Shown: positions 35,611-45,015, counted from the stretch's first letter. The stretch: 61,806 bases of DNA from Nitrososphaeria archaeon (GCA_029775925.1 JARVKB010000030.1:1-61806); one strand, 5' to 3'. Notes: generated by a model not told the origin, from the sequence alone. Numbers and translations: made by a program.

Positions 35611-37135
35611 AAACTGCTCCTATGTCTCTATAATTCCTAATACCTCTCTTCCTTAGCCAATCAAGTATTACCATTCTTCTATCAAGCTCCTCAAGAACTT
35701 CGTCCATACTTATCCCTTTATCTTTTGCTAGCTTTTTTAATTTGTAGCTATCTTCAAGATGATTAGCGATGAATGAATCGCTAGAAGGTACCCACTCAAA
35801 AACTCTAAGATACTTACCATACTCAATAACCTCATCTACGGATATGACACGACGAGCAACTTTAAGAAAGCCACTTTCAGCTATAGGTATTGCTACTCTT
35901 CGAGTAGATACTACCAAATCGAGGAAAGGTATGTACGAAGGAGATACATCCATTGGTTTTGAGGTTAATCTTTGCATAGCTGAATAAACATCATCAGCAT
36001 GGAGAGTGCACATACCACCATGGCCTGTACTTATGGCTTGAAACAGGACAAAAGCTTCTTCTCCACGAACTTCTCCAACAACTAACATATCTGGTCTCAT
36101 TCTCAAAGACGCTTTGACAAGATCGTATAATGTTATTTCCCCTATTCTTTCTGCACCAAATCCATAGCTAGGTCTTGATACTAATGGTACCCAATTTTGA
36201 TGTGGTATGTTTATCTCTTGAACCTCTTCAATAGTTACTATCTTCAAATTCGGTCTGACCATTGTTAGCAGAGCATTCAGAGTGGTAGTCTTGCCACTAG
36301 CAGTTGCTCCAACTACTATTGTTGATGAACGGTTCTCCATAAGCATCCAAAGATAGCTAGCAATCTTATAATCAAGAGTACCAAAATTTAACATATCTAT
36401 TATTGTAATGGGATCTTCACGAAACTTCCTTATAGATAAAGTGCTACCTTGAGGGGATACCTCACGTCTAAAAGTTGCTGCCAATCTATGCCTACCTGGT
36501 AGTGTTGCATCAACGACAGGATAAGCAGTTGAGATATGCTTCCCTGCAAGATGAACGAGCCTTATTATTGTATCGTCAAGTTCTCTATCATTATCAAACA
36601 CTAAGTTTGTCTCAAGGCTTTCATACTTTCTATGCCAAACGAAGGCTGGCTTACCTACACCATCTATGGATATGTCTTCAATATTAGGATCGAGCATAAA
36701 AGGATCTATAGGGCCATAGCCTATCATATCTCTCTCAGCAAAATATAGGATTTTTGACCATGAGACGTTAGCTATCTTTCCTAAGCTAAGCTTGTACTTA
36801 TCAATCGTTCTTTTTGCATGTTCCTCAAAGTACACTTTAGGATCTATTTCACTTCTTGGTACTTTTAATTCTATTTGAAGTATGTTTATAATATCACTAT
36901 AAACCTTTTTTTCTTCGTCATTTAAACTTAATTCATCTATAAGGTACATTGGGGTTCTTTTTACTGGATCTTCAGCAATTATTGCATATACGAAAGGCTC
37001 CTTTAAAGGATATCTTTCGATTACAGGTATTCCTAAAGGTATTGGCCTTGCTACTATAGGCTCAAAAAGAAGTTCTTGGTCCTTAGCATATGCTTTTTTA
37101 TTTTTTGCCAATTTATATACGATTTTAAAATTCAA
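35537..37135 (-). CDS. TadA/GspE-type secretion ATPase
   Basis: The 532-residue protein powers assembly of pilus-like filaments. It has an N-terminal domain of about 230 residues, Walker A GATASGKT (276-283), the Asp/Walker B region RMRPDMLVVGEVRGEE and the His box TGHGGMCTLHADD. The order and spacing match archaeal VirB11/GspE-family ATPases, and all key residues are present. It overlaps the platform gene and is the upstream gene of this two-gene operon. A 405-bp gap without gene lies upstream. Confidence 0.94.
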   Translation of the reverse strand: MNFKIVYKLAKNKKAYAKDQELLFEPIVARPIPLGIPVIERYPLKEPFVYAIIAEDPVKRTPMYLIDELSLNDEEKKVYSDIINILQIELKVPRSEIDPKVYFEEHAKRTIDKYKLSLGKIANVSWSKILYFAERDMIGYGPIDPFMLDPNIEDISIDGVGKPAFVWHRKYESLETNLVFDNDRELDDTIIRLVHLAGKHISTAYPVVDATLPGRHRLAATFRREVSPQGSTLSIRKFREDPITIIDMLNFGTLDYKIASYLWMLMENRSSTIVVGATASGKTTTLNALLTMVRPNLKIVTIEEVQEINIPHQNWVPLVSRPSYGFGAERIGEITLYDLVKASLRMRPDMLVVGEVRGEEAFVLFQAISTGHGGMCTLHADDVYSAMQRLTSKPMDVSPSYIPFLDLVVSTRRVAIPIAESGFLKVARRVISVDEVIEYGKYLRVFEWVPSSDSFIANHLEDSYKLKKLAKDKGISMDEVLEELDRRMVILDWLRKRGIRNYRDIGAVFEQYHNNPKGVFEKIEKQIEPIIK

Positions 37136-37540
37136 ATGATATAAACATTATTCCAATCTTTTTGATATTTAAGTAAAAATTATACAACTCTATATCTAAC
37201 TAATCTTGACCTTATAAACTAGGAGGGAATGAACCTGGAACTTGATAAATAATACCATCTATAACAATTAAAAGACGGGCTTCGTTATATTCTTGATGAA
37301 AAGTGTAGTTAATTATTTTTTGATCAAGGATAAAATAGCATGCCATTGCAAAAACATCTTACTACATCCATTCTCATCTTCTTAACTGCTCGAGCATTTG
37401 AATTATAAAAAATTTAAATAGATCTGGGATCTATTCCTACTTATCATAAATCTTTTTATCAACTCTTTATTATCGAATTAAGAATTGAAGAGAAATAGAA
37501 TTGTAAAAAGACAAATTATAATAAAGGCGATGAACAAATA
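37136..37540. other. Divergent intergenic region between ATPase and coiled-coil gene
   Basis: This 405-bp AT-rich gap separates two divergent genes and should hold both promoters. I see TATA-like A/T runs but no GC-rich island, repeat or small gene that I can support. Confidence 0.45.
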
Positions 37541-39172
37541 ATGAGTGAAAGAATAGAAAAAAATCTAATCATACCTTCCTTTGCTCTATCCTCCATAAAT
37601 AGGAAGCCTATCGATGAGGAGCTAGAAATAGCTTTTATTTACTATATGGTTGAAAGAGAAAAAAAGAAATCCTTTATAAAAAAGGAGAGAGAAATTATAT
37701 CCTTTATTATAAAAGCTTATTATGGAATTTGGGCTTATCCGATAAGCAATAAATGGATATTTATTGATCCTATTAAGCTTCATTCGTTTTCTTTAAAGAC
37801 TTTTGAATTGCCTCAGATAGAAGAATTCATAAACCAATTGAAGGATGCTCACAATAGTAGAAATCTTTTCAATAGTCTTCTCATAAGGCATAATAAGACT
37901 TTTTCCCAATTTAAAGAAAAGTATTATACTATATCTGGTCTAATAGACAAACCCCTCGCATTAGCCATTGTTAATTATATTAAAGATGTTGGTACCATTA
38001 GTACTCCATATCCGAATTCTCTTATGCTGCCTTTACAATTAGACGAGGGAAAGATGCTGGAAGTTGTTTATGAATTGAATAAAATAAAAAAGGAGCTTGA
38101 AAACGGCATCGCTAAGCTTGAGGAGACAATAAGAGTTTTAGATGAAGAAACTAGCCACCATATGGCTCAAATAGAAGAGGAAATAATCAGCATAAATAAT
38201 GAGTATAAGAATCAAAGGGAGGTTACATTGGAGATTATCAACAGGTCCATAGAACAGCTTAAGATGAAAAAAGAGCTTGAGATGAAGATGGTCTTATCAA
38301 GATTCGAGGAACGTAAGGAACTTTTTAATTCTCAAATAGGAGAATACAGAAAATTATCCATGTACTTGAAAAAAGATTATGAGACCTTAAAGGAGATGAT
38401 AAATTCATCTAAATCTTCAAGAAAAGATAAGATTTACCTTGATCTTTGGAGTAAAATACTAAAGGATATTTCTTTAAGAATAGAAGGAATTGAAAAGGAG
38501 ATTGAAGAGATTCAATCTGTGATAAAAGCTTTAGACGATGAGAGAGAAAAAGAGGTATCTTCTATCGAGTATGCATACAAACAACTCATGGAATCTAAGA
38601 TGAAATCACTTAATGACATGGAGATAGAAAAAGAATTAGAAGTAAAGAAAAGAAGGGAAGAAGCAAAGGACCTTTCCAACAAAGTAATGAATTTAAGACG
38701 CCAGATACTAGATATGCACAAGCATGCAAAAATCAACTTAGAACAGATAAATCAACTACCATTGCAAGAGTTTAACGGCAATGAACCAAAATTATTATGC
38801 ATGCCTTTTTACCTTATTTGTTATGAAGATATAAAAGGGCGGAAAAGATACAAAGCAAAACCTCCGAGTATTATTCAATTCCCTTCTTACCCTCCATTAA
38901 AATGGATGCGTAGCATATCTTCTCCAATTCTCAGGCCTTATTCTGGTCAAATCATGAACATTTTCGAAGTCAAATTAATTGAACATATTGTAGCAAATCC
39001 TATCTTCGAGGGAGAGATTTATAAGATGGGTAAGAATTTAGATTTGTTAACTTCTTTTGAAGCTAAAAAGCAAATATTTGATGCTATCGATTCACTAATA
39101 AAACAAGGTTGGATTCCTCATAGACAAGCTTCTTTGCTTAAGAGGAGCTTGAAAGTGATACCTTCATCCTGA
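37541..39172 (+). CDS. Large coiled-coil protein of unknown function
   Basis: The 543-residue protein has an N-terminal globular part (1-160) with aromatic-rich segments such as AYYGIWAYPISNKWIFIDP, a long coiled coil (about 165-410) dense in E, K and heptad leucines, and a C-terminal globular part with PPSIIQFPSYPPLKWMRS. There is no membrane helix or signal. I recognise no family. It sits in the pilus-ATPase island and could be a cytoplasmic partner or cytoskeletal-like element of that machine; this is inference from position only. ATG at 37541. Confidence 0.85.
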   Translation: MSERIEKNLIIPSFALSSINRKPIDEELEIAFIYYMVEREKKKSFIKKEREIISFIIKAYYGIWAYPISNKWIFIDPIKLHSFSLKTFELPQIEEFINQLKDAHNSRNLFNSLLIRHNKTFSQFKEKYYTISGLIDKPLALAIVNYIKDVGTISTPYPNSLMLPLQLDEGKMLEVVYELNKIKKELENGIAKLEETIRVLDEETSHHMAQIEEEIISINNEYKNQREVTLEIINRSIEQLKMKKELEMKMVLSRFEERKELFNSQIGEYRKLSMYLKKDYETLKEMINSSKSSRKDKIYLDLWSKILKDISLRIEGIEKEIEEIQSVIKALDDEREKEVSSIEYAYKQLMESKMKSLNDMEIEKELEVKKRREEAKDLSNKVMNLRRQILDMHKHAKINLEQINQLPLQEFNGNEPKLLCMPFYLICYEDIKGRKRYKAKPPSIIQFPSYPPLKWMRSISSPILRPYSGQIMNIFEVKLIEHIVANPIFEGEIYKMGKNLDLLTSFEAKKQIFDAIDSLIKQGWIPHRQASLLKRSLKVIPSS

Positions 39173-39232
39173 ATATGTTAATTGACGAAAATAGAAAAAA
39201 TTTATTAGAGAGTTATCATATTTATCTTCGGC

Positions 39233-39541
39233 TTGAAAGTAATTCGAAGATCAAAACTTGAGAGGTTAATGGACATCTTAAGAGTCATAAAAATCACAGG
39301 TCTTATAAAACAGACACATATAATGTATAAAGCAAATCTAACTTGGGATGAATTAAAGAGGGACTTACAATGGCTTATGGATTTGGGTCTCATTGAAAAA
39401 ATATTTGTAAGTGAAGGTATATGCTATAAAATAACTCATCTTGGTTCTGACGCACTCGCTCATTTCCAGAAAATTGAATCTATGCTTAAATTAGATCAAG
39501 AAAAGAAACTTTATAGTGAAAAAAGCTTAGCCATGGTATGA
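39233..39541 (+). CDS. Winged-helix transcriptional regulator
   Basis: The 102-residue protein starts at TTG 39233. It has the pattern of archaeal winged-helix domains (ILRVIKITGLIKQTHIMYKANLTWDELKRDLQWLMDLGLIEK, then a beta hairpin with YKITHLGSDAL), like the HTH_45 group. It follows the coiled-coil gene by 60 bp and might control this island. Target is unknown. The start is not certain, since in-frame codons near 39233 also include no ATG upstream. Confidence 0.75.
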   Translation: MKVIRRSKLERLMDILRVIKITGLIKQTHIMYKANLTWDELKRDLQWLMDLGLIEKIFVSEGICYKITHLGSDALAHFQKIESMLKLDQEKKLYSEKSLAMV

Positions 39542-39547
39542 TAATAG

Positions 39548-39751
39548 CTAATGTACTTCATAAACAAAAGTCAAAAAACTAAGAATGAGGAATAGAATTA
39601 AAAAAACTAATATCATTGTTAATGATATTAAAAAGGGTGATACAAAAGGCTCAAAATAGACTTTTATGAAGACAAAAAACACCCATCCTAGTGCTACGGA
39701 TGCTAAAAATGAGAAAAAAACTGCTATTGCAATGCGAATCCATGATACCAC
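39548..39751 (-). CDS. Two-helix small membrane protein
   Basis: The 67-residue protein is almost wholly hydrophobic, with helices at about 4-29 and 38-64. It is convergent with the winged-helix gene (gap of six bases) and 23 nt downstream of the coiled-coil gene at 39775, with which it probably forms an operon. No family recognised. Confidence 0.55.
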   Translation of the reverse strand: MVSWIRIAIAVFFSFLASVALGWVFFVFIKVYFEPFVSPFLISLTMILVFLILFLILSFLTFVYEVH

Positions 39752-39774
39752 TTACATCAGCCTGGAAACGATCA

Positions 39775-40209
39775 TCAAGGCTTTAAATGGACCATTAGCT
39801 TTATGGGGATATTATCACTCATAACTGCCGATATAGTTACTATACCTTCCTCAAAGCTTGCAAGAGGGTCTAAAGCTTTTCTTATCTTTTGCATTATATT
39901 TAATTTGTCTTGCAGACTTTTTACTATGTCTTCGAGGATTTCTGTCTCTTGTCTTAAACTTGGGTTAACAAGGACTCTTAAACCCGATAGATCTATTTCT
40001 TTTCCATCAAAAGAAGTTACTTGCTTTTCTCCTGCAAGCTTTACAATGGCTTCTTGAGCCTTCTTTAACCTCTCTGCTTTAATACGATTCTCCTCTAAAC
40101 GGCGAAGATAATCACCTAATAGGGTTCTAATCCTACCTACTTCATCATCTAAGAACTTTTTAAACTCGTCTGGCGTATTAAAAGTTTTAAACTCTAACGA
40201 AGTTTGCAT
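39775..40209 (-). CDS. Small coiled-coil protein of unknown function
   Basis: The 144-residue protein has two helical stretches (about 12-58 and 85-118) predicted as coiled coils around a short middle part FDGKEIDLSGLRVLVNP, and ends in a beta-like segment. No catalytic motif or membrane segment is visible and I do not recognise the family. It precedes the two-helix membrane protein on the same strand, so the pair may form a soluble/membrane couple. Confidence 0.7.
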   Translation of the reverse strand: MQTSLEFKTFNTPDEFKKFLDDEVGRIRTLLGDYLRRLEENRIKAERLKKAQEAIVKLAGEKQVTSFDGKEIDLSGLRVLVNPSLRQETEILEDIVKSLQDKLNIMQKIRKALDPLASFEEGIVTISAVMSDNIPIKLMVHLKP

Positions 40210-40536
40210 TTATAAGAAAAGAGGAAAACGTATATTTAACATTTTTTATTTACTTTTTCGATGATGTCATGATAAATCATTAATGCGCACCCAGTTGTAT
40301 ATAGCTATGAAAGCCCTTTTTACAGCCATGTAGAATAAGTCTCTTCCTATACGATAAGTCTATAAAGTATAGCATAGAAGCAACGATTCACATCTGGTTT
40401 TTATTTCTCTTAAAGATGCTACTCTTTTTACCTTATCCATAAGGCTGTAAAACTGAAATAGGTGACCTTAGACTACACATCAAACAGCATAAAGGCCAAA
40501 GAGCTTAGACAAGAAAGGTTAAACCTTATCGCAATA
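40210..40536. other. Intergenic region between coiled-coil and PRC-barrel genes
   Basis: This 327-bp gap contains only short frames (a 29-codon GTG frame near its right end) that lack protein-like support. I see no GC-rich island, tRNA or repeat; the upstream promoter of the 39775 gene should lie here. Confidence 0.45.
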
Positions 40537-41904
40537 TCATCTACTCTTTAAAAACCCTATGAATAAGCCTCCAATAAACCCCATCAACGCATTCACTAAG
40601 CTTTGGAAATAAATAAAGGCATCGCTTGCCGCATATTCCAAAATCTCTATTACATTATTTAGGATAAAACTAGGTAATAAGATTGTTAAAAAGTCCTTTA
40701 ATCCTAAAGAGAGTAATAAGTGGAGAATCATTGCTATTATAAATGTACCGAGTAATCCACTTATAAGACCTGACAAAGCTCCTTTCTTCCATTCTTTAAT
40801 AATATATCCTGCCACCCCTCCAGAAAATAATGCGCCAACATAAAAAAAGAGACCAATGAAGATCATAAGAATGACACCAATGCCAGTTCCATAGAAGAAA
40901 ATTTCCAGCCCTGTTTGAAATACAACTGGAAATTCTTTTTCTTGTATACTTGAAGAATAAGTTTTCTTTACCATATCTTTAGAATTAACTTCCACCTGCT
41001 TTGGTTCTTCTGTCTTCGATTCTTCTACAAAAACTTCTGGTAAAGTTTTATTTAATATTACAACATCACCTATCTTCTTTATCTGATGCCAAGGTACAGA
41101 AGATTTATACAAAAAAACACTCTTACTGGATACAAGATTCGTGGGTATCTCGTAACCTCTCATTTTTGCATATGCTAATATCTTATTATCAGTTAAATCT
41201 TGTGGCTGTTCAAAACCTAAGGATTCCATATGCTTTATAAGATCTTTTGGCTTTTTTTCAGAAAAAATCCTTTTTTTCAATCGGTTCATGTCTGGGACTA
41301 ATCTTGTAACCATTACCTCTTTGCATACTTGAATGCTCAGACCTTCAGGGCTCATTAAAATGCCATATAGTTTGCCTAAAATCTTTGCTGAGTTATCTAC
41401 GACAAGCTTGCCTTTCAAGTTTTCTTCCTTTTGGTAATTCGGAGACTTTTGTGGCGCTATGCCTCTTATTGTACTTTCTATTGGACTTTTGAGTAAAATA
41501 CAACTCCCTAAATCACTTTTATTCATAATTTCAACATCACTTAATTGAATATCTGGCTTCTCTTCTTCCACTTCTCTTGAAACTTCTTTCACAGGTATCT
41601 TTACCTCTTTAAGTTTCGCATAGTTTACTAAATCGTTTTCTGTTATCGATTGTATCTTGAGTTCATTTATTATAAATTTGTAAAGTTCTTGAATGTTAGA
41701 TATGTTATACTTTTCTTTATGATCCCTTAGAAGAATTTGTTTTAATGCTTCAACATCAGGCACTTGTTCTTGAACCTTCTTTAAAGATTTAACCTTAAAA
41801 AATGGACCTTCTGGTTTAATATCTACTTTTACCACGTGACCGTAAATGTAACCTTCAGAGTCCACTACTAGAGCATCAATCAATTCTGAAGGTGTAAATT
41901 CCAA
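40537..41904 (-). CDS. Tandem PRC-barrel protein with C-terminal membrane domain
   Basis: The 455-residue protein begins with a PRC-barrel-like segment (DALVVDSEGYIYGHVVKVD), has a second one near residues 165-200 (KLVVDNSAKILGKLYGILM), each followed by a small helical repeat ending in KYNISNIQEL- or DLTDNKILAYAK-like sequence. From about 335 it has four or five membrane helices with glycine-rich loops. PRC barrels occur in the archaeal division protein CdvA and in RimM. A membrane-anchored scaffold is a reasonable guess. It is divergent from the KaiC-like gene, with 88 bp between starts. Confidence 0.75.
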   Translation of the reverse strand: MEFTPSELIDALVVDSEGYIYGHVVKVDIKPEGPFFKVKSLKKVQEQVPDVEALKQILLRDHKEKYNISNIQELYKFIINELKIQSITENDLVNYAKLKEVKIPVKEVSREVEEEKPDIQLSDVEIMNKSDLGSCILLKSPIESTIRGIAPQKSPNYQKEENLKGKLVVDNSAKILGKLYGILMSPEGLSIQVCKEVMVTRLVPDMNRLKKRIFSEKKPKDLIKHMESLGFEQPQDLTDNKILAYAKMRGYEIPTNLVSSKSVFLYKSSVPWHQIKKIGDVVILNKTLPEVFVEESKTEEPKQVEVNSKDMVKKTYSSSIQEKEFPVVFQTGLEIFFYGTGIGVILMIFIGLFFYVGALFSGGVAGYIIKEWKKGALSGLISGLLGTFIIAMILHLLLSLGLKDFLTILLPSFILNNVIEILEYAASDAFIYFQSLVNALMGFIGGLFIGFLKSR

Positions 41905-41992
41905 ACTCGATCCTACTCACTACTGATGTATTTAAAGGGTTAGAATTTTTAAACCTTTATATTTAAAGTTAAACATTATAATTCTCTGGTAG

Positions 41993-42754
41993 ATGGATTT
42001 GGTAAATAGAGTTCCAAGTGGAATTGAAGGATTGGATGAGTTAACAGAAGGCGGCTTCCCGAGAGGAAAAACGATAGTAATATCAGGAGTTCCCGGATCT
42101 GGAAAGACGACTTTTTGTATAGAGTTTCTTTATAAAGGTGTATTAGATTATGGCGAGAATGGTGTTTACATAACTCTTGAGGAGAGCCCTGAAAGTGTAA
42201 TAAAGAACATGATGAATCTAGGCATGGATTTAAAGAGCTTAACATCGAAAGGGAAGCTACTTCTTGTAGATGCAAATCCATTAAGAGGAGAGACGATGCT
42301 CACTGTATCTGGTGTTCATACAGGATTTATCGAGTTCAAGGCTTATGGATTATCAGAGTTGATAAGGCAAAAAGTTAGAGAAATAAATGCAAAGAGGGTT
42401 GCTATAGATGGATTAACAGCCTTATTAATGCATTATAAAGATGACTTTGAAAGAAGGTTAGAGATTGTACGTTTACTCATAGGCATATCTGGTTTAGATT
42501 GTACAACCTTAATCACAACTGAGCATCGAACTTATGAATTAAGGAAGTATTTTCTTATGGAGCACTTTCTTGCTGATGGTGTAATCTTTTTGGATATGTT
42601 CCAATCAGGAGGAGGGTTTGTTAGAGGAATTCAAATCCAAAAGATTAGAGGTATAAAGCACGATTTCGATTTCCATCTATATCGCATTACTGATAAGGGT
42701 ATAGTAGTCTTCCCAAAGGAGAAAATATTCGCTCCGTCAAAAGAAGAAGTATAG
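41993..42754 (+). CDS. Single-domain KaiC/RadA-like ATPase
   Basis: The 253-residue protein is a RecA-superfamily ATPase of the archaeal KaiC-like group: GLDELTEGGFPRGKTIVISG, Walker A GVPGSGKT (32-39), the ITLEESPESVIKNM segment and VAIDGLTAL as Walker B. Such proteins act as signalling ATPases; in archaea the best-known relative is the archaellum protein FlaH, which works beside the FlaI ATPase and FlaJ. Its position with a secretion ATPase island makes a FlaH-like role possible, as inference. It is followed after 34 nt by the prepilin peptidase gene. Confidence 0.88.
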   Translation: MDLVNRVPSGIEGLDELTEGGFPRGKTIVISGVPGSGKTTFCIEFLYKGVLDYGENGVYITLEESPESVIKNMMNLGMDLKSLTSKGKLLLVDANPLRGETMLTVSGVHTGFIEFKAYGLSELIRQKVREINAKRVAIDGLTALLMHYKDDFERRLEIVRLLIGISGLDCTTLITTEHRTYELRKYFLMEHFLADGVIFLDMFQSGGGFVRGIQIQKIRGIKHDFDFHLYRITDKGIVVFPKEKIFAPSKEEV

Positions 42755-42788
42755 GCTCAATATTTTTTAATTATACACGGGCTTATTT

Positions 42789-43484
42789 ATGCTATTACTA
42801 AAGCTATTTGTTTGTATCCTAATGCTAATTTATGCATCTTACAGTGATTGGAAGACAAGAGAAGTCGATGATAAGCTATGGATAATATCCTCATTTATAG
42901 GAATAACCATTAATTTAATCGATCTTTCTTTTCAATTTGAGATCAAATTATTAATGCTAGTCATAATTTCCATATCTCTAATCTCTTTAATCTCCTTTAT
43001 ATTCTATTATATTGGATTCTTTGGAGGTGCTGATATGAAAGCATTAATAGCCATAGCATTGATAATTCCGGTGTATTATCCATCAAAATATATTCATCCT
43101 TTTACATCTTTGATTTCTCTTACCAATGGTGCCTTCCTCACTTTAATCCTTCCTTTGATATTTTTCATTATGAACATGACAAGAATTCTTCGTGGCAAAA
43201 AAATCTTTTCAGGATTTGAAAGTGAGAAGATTTGGAAAAAATTTCTTGTATGCTTTTTAGGATATAGAGTAAGCAATGTCAAGAAGGAACAGTTTTTTAT
43301 GAGTTTACAAAAGAATATTAATGGAAAAAAAGTTTTTCACATATCTTTATTAAAAGATGAAGAGTTTATTTCGGGTCAAGACGTTTGGGTGACGCCTGGT
43401 ATTCCATTATTGATTTTCATAACCTTTGGGTTCTTATTAACGATAACTTTTGGCGATCTTCTTGCCCTTTTCTTTCAATTCTAG
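42789..43484 (+). CDS. Archaeal prepilin/preflagellin peptidase (A24 family)
   Basis: The 231-residue membrane protein has about six helices and the two catalytic aspartates of A24 aspartyl proteases: D20 in SDWKTREVDD and D82 in GGADMK. These enzymes cleave class III signal peptides of pilins and archaellins. It lies in the pilus island with an ATPase and a platform protein, and directly after the KaiC-like gene. The pilin substrates are not found in the window. Confidence 0.92.
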   Translation: MLLLKLFVCILMLIYASYSDWKTREVDDKLWIISSFIGITINLIDLSFQFEIKLLMLVIISISLISLISFIFYYIGFFGGADMKALIAIALIIPVYYPSKYIHPFTSLISLTNGAFLTLILPLIFFIMNMTRILRGKKIFSGFESEKIWKKFLVCFLGYRVSNVKKEQFFMSLQKNINGKKVFHISLLKDEEFISGQDVWVTPGIPLLIFITFGFLLTITFGDLLALFFQF

Positions 43485-43510
43485 TTTTAGCATAGTTTAT
43501 CTTTTTATTA

Positions 43511-43930
43511 ATGTGCATAATAAGGATTAATATGCCAATATTTGTTGTACATGAGCATTGGGCTTCTCATCATCATTTCGACTTTAGACTTGAGATGGGC
43601 GATGTTTTAAAATCTTGGGCTGTACCAAAAGGACTGCCAAAAGAACCTGGTATTAAGCGATTAGCAATAGAAGTTGAAGACCATCCTCTCGAATATGCGG
43701 ATTTTGAGGGAACGATACCTGAGGGCGAGTATGGTGCAGGAAAAGTGGAGATATGGGATAAAGGTAGCTATACATTAAAGGCAAGAAAAGTTAGAGAAAT
43801 ACGTTTTGAGCTAAAGGGGAATAAGCTTAACGGAGATTATACCCTCCTCCTTATAAGAGAAGAGAAAGGTAGAAGGCAATGGTTGCTTTTTAAAAATAGA
43901 GACCAAAATTGTAAAGAGAAATGTCTATAA
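43511..43930 (+). CDS. Stand-alone LigD-type 3'-phosphoesterase
   Basis: The 139-residue protein matches the phosphoesterase domain of bacterial LigD: HEHWASHHHFDFRLEMGDVLKSWAVPKG, then DHPLEYADFEGTIPEGEYGAG. The histidines, the Asp in FDFR and the arginine of the active site are present. In bacteria the domain trims 3' ends during non-homologous end joining; here it is not fused to ligase or polymerase, nor are Ku or ligase genes in the window. The likely true start is the ATG at codon 8 (MPIFVV). Role in repair is inferred. Confidence 0.92.
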   Translation: MCIIRINMPIFVVHEHWASHHHFDFRLEMGDVLKSWAVPKGLPKEPGIKRLAIEVEDHPLEYADFEGTIPEGEYGAGKVEIWDKGSYTLKARKVREIRFELKGNKLNGDYTLLLIREEKGRRQWLLFKNRDQNCKEKCL

Positions 43931-43958
43931 CTGGTAGCATATGTTCTGATGAAAAATT

Positions 43959-44993
43959 TTATGGAGTCATATGTGGGTAAATGATCACTTTTATGGAATC
44001 TTTTGGATTTGAAACGAGTTGAAAACCAAGACCTATCTCGTTCAAACTTAGCTTGTGTGTGATCATTTTTTTTACGTCTATGGCTTTAGAACGTATTAGC
44101 TTAAGAGCTACTACATGATCAGACGGGCTACCTGCATATGAAGAAGTTAAAGTAATTTCATTACGCCAGAAAATCTCGTTTAAAGATAAAGGCAAAGTAA
44201 CTTCGGGTTCAGTAGGGGCAAAGAAGAGAATCGTCCCACCTCTCTCTACAGATTTTATCGCTTGAATTATAGCTGATTTTGCACTTGTGCAAACTATCAC
44301 TCTATCAGCCAACATCCCATCGTTAACTTCATGCATTCTTTCAGGTATATCTTCTGATGCATGATAAGCTGCATCAGCCCCCATGCTTAAAGCTACTTTC
44401 AGCCTATGCTCGTTTACATCTGTTGCAACTATTTTACTTGCTCCCATGAGTCTTGCAAGTTGTATATGTAGTAAACCTGCAACTCCGCTACCTATAACAA
44501 GTACACTTAAACCTGGTTGCATTTGGGCTATTCTTTGCCCTCGAACTACACAAGCAAGTGGTTCTGTGAAAGTTCCTTCCTCAAAAGAAACATTATCTGG
44601 TAAAGGATAAACTCCACGATCTACGTTAATAGCAGGTATTCTAACATATTCAGCGAAGCCACCAGGATCAAAATTTGTTTTACGAAGAGTTTCACATACA
44701 GTATGATGACCTGTAAGGCAATAATGGCAAGTATTACAAGGAACGTGATGTGAAGCTGTAATTCTTTGACCTACTCTATATTTTTTAACGTCTTCTCCAA
44801 CCTTAACTATTTCACCGGCTATTTCATGACCAAGGACTAAAGGAGCTTTCTTAACACGGTACCATTCCATTACATCACTACCACAAATACCACACGCCTC
44901 AATCTTTACCAAGATTTCTCCAGGACCTATTTTTGGTATTGGCATATCCTCAAGCCTAATATCCCTATTGTTATAATAAACGGCGGCCCTCAA
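43959..44993 (-). CDS. Zinc-dependent alcohol dehydrogenase (MDR family)
   Basis: The 344-residue protein has the MDR catalytic zinc residues (GICGSD, GHEIAGEIVKVGEDV), a structural zinc site in CNTCHYCLTGHHTVC and the Rossmann motif VIGSGVAGLL. It resembles sorbitol or threonine dehydrogenases; the substrate cannot be read. Its gene follows the LsrF-like aldolase gene after 22 nt, so the pair likely acts on a common sugar or keto compound. Confidence 0.9.
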   Translation of the reverse strand: MRAAVYYNNRDIRLEDMPIPKIGPGEILVKIEACGICGSDVMEWYRVKKAPLVLGHEIAGEIVKVGEDVKKYRVGQRITASHHVPCNTCHYCLTGHHTVCETLRKTNFDPGGFAEYVRIPAINVDRGVYPLPDNVSFEEGTFTEPLACVVRGQRIAQMQPGLSVLVIGSGVAGLLHIQLARLMGASKIVATDVNEHRLKVALSMGADAAYHASEDIPERMHEVNDGMLADRVIVCTSAKSAIIQAIKSVERGGTILFFAPTEPEVTLPLSLNEIFWRNEITLTSSYAGSPSDHVVALKLIRSKAIDVKKMITHKLSLNEIGLGFQLVSNPKDSIKVIIYPHMTP

Positions 44994-45015
44994 TAATACA
45001 ACCTCAAATATTTTA

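Noticed and set aside
40439-40536. 29-codon GTG frame before the PRC-barrel gene end
   Set aside because: Short, no RBS or homology evidence, and no continuation; not supported.
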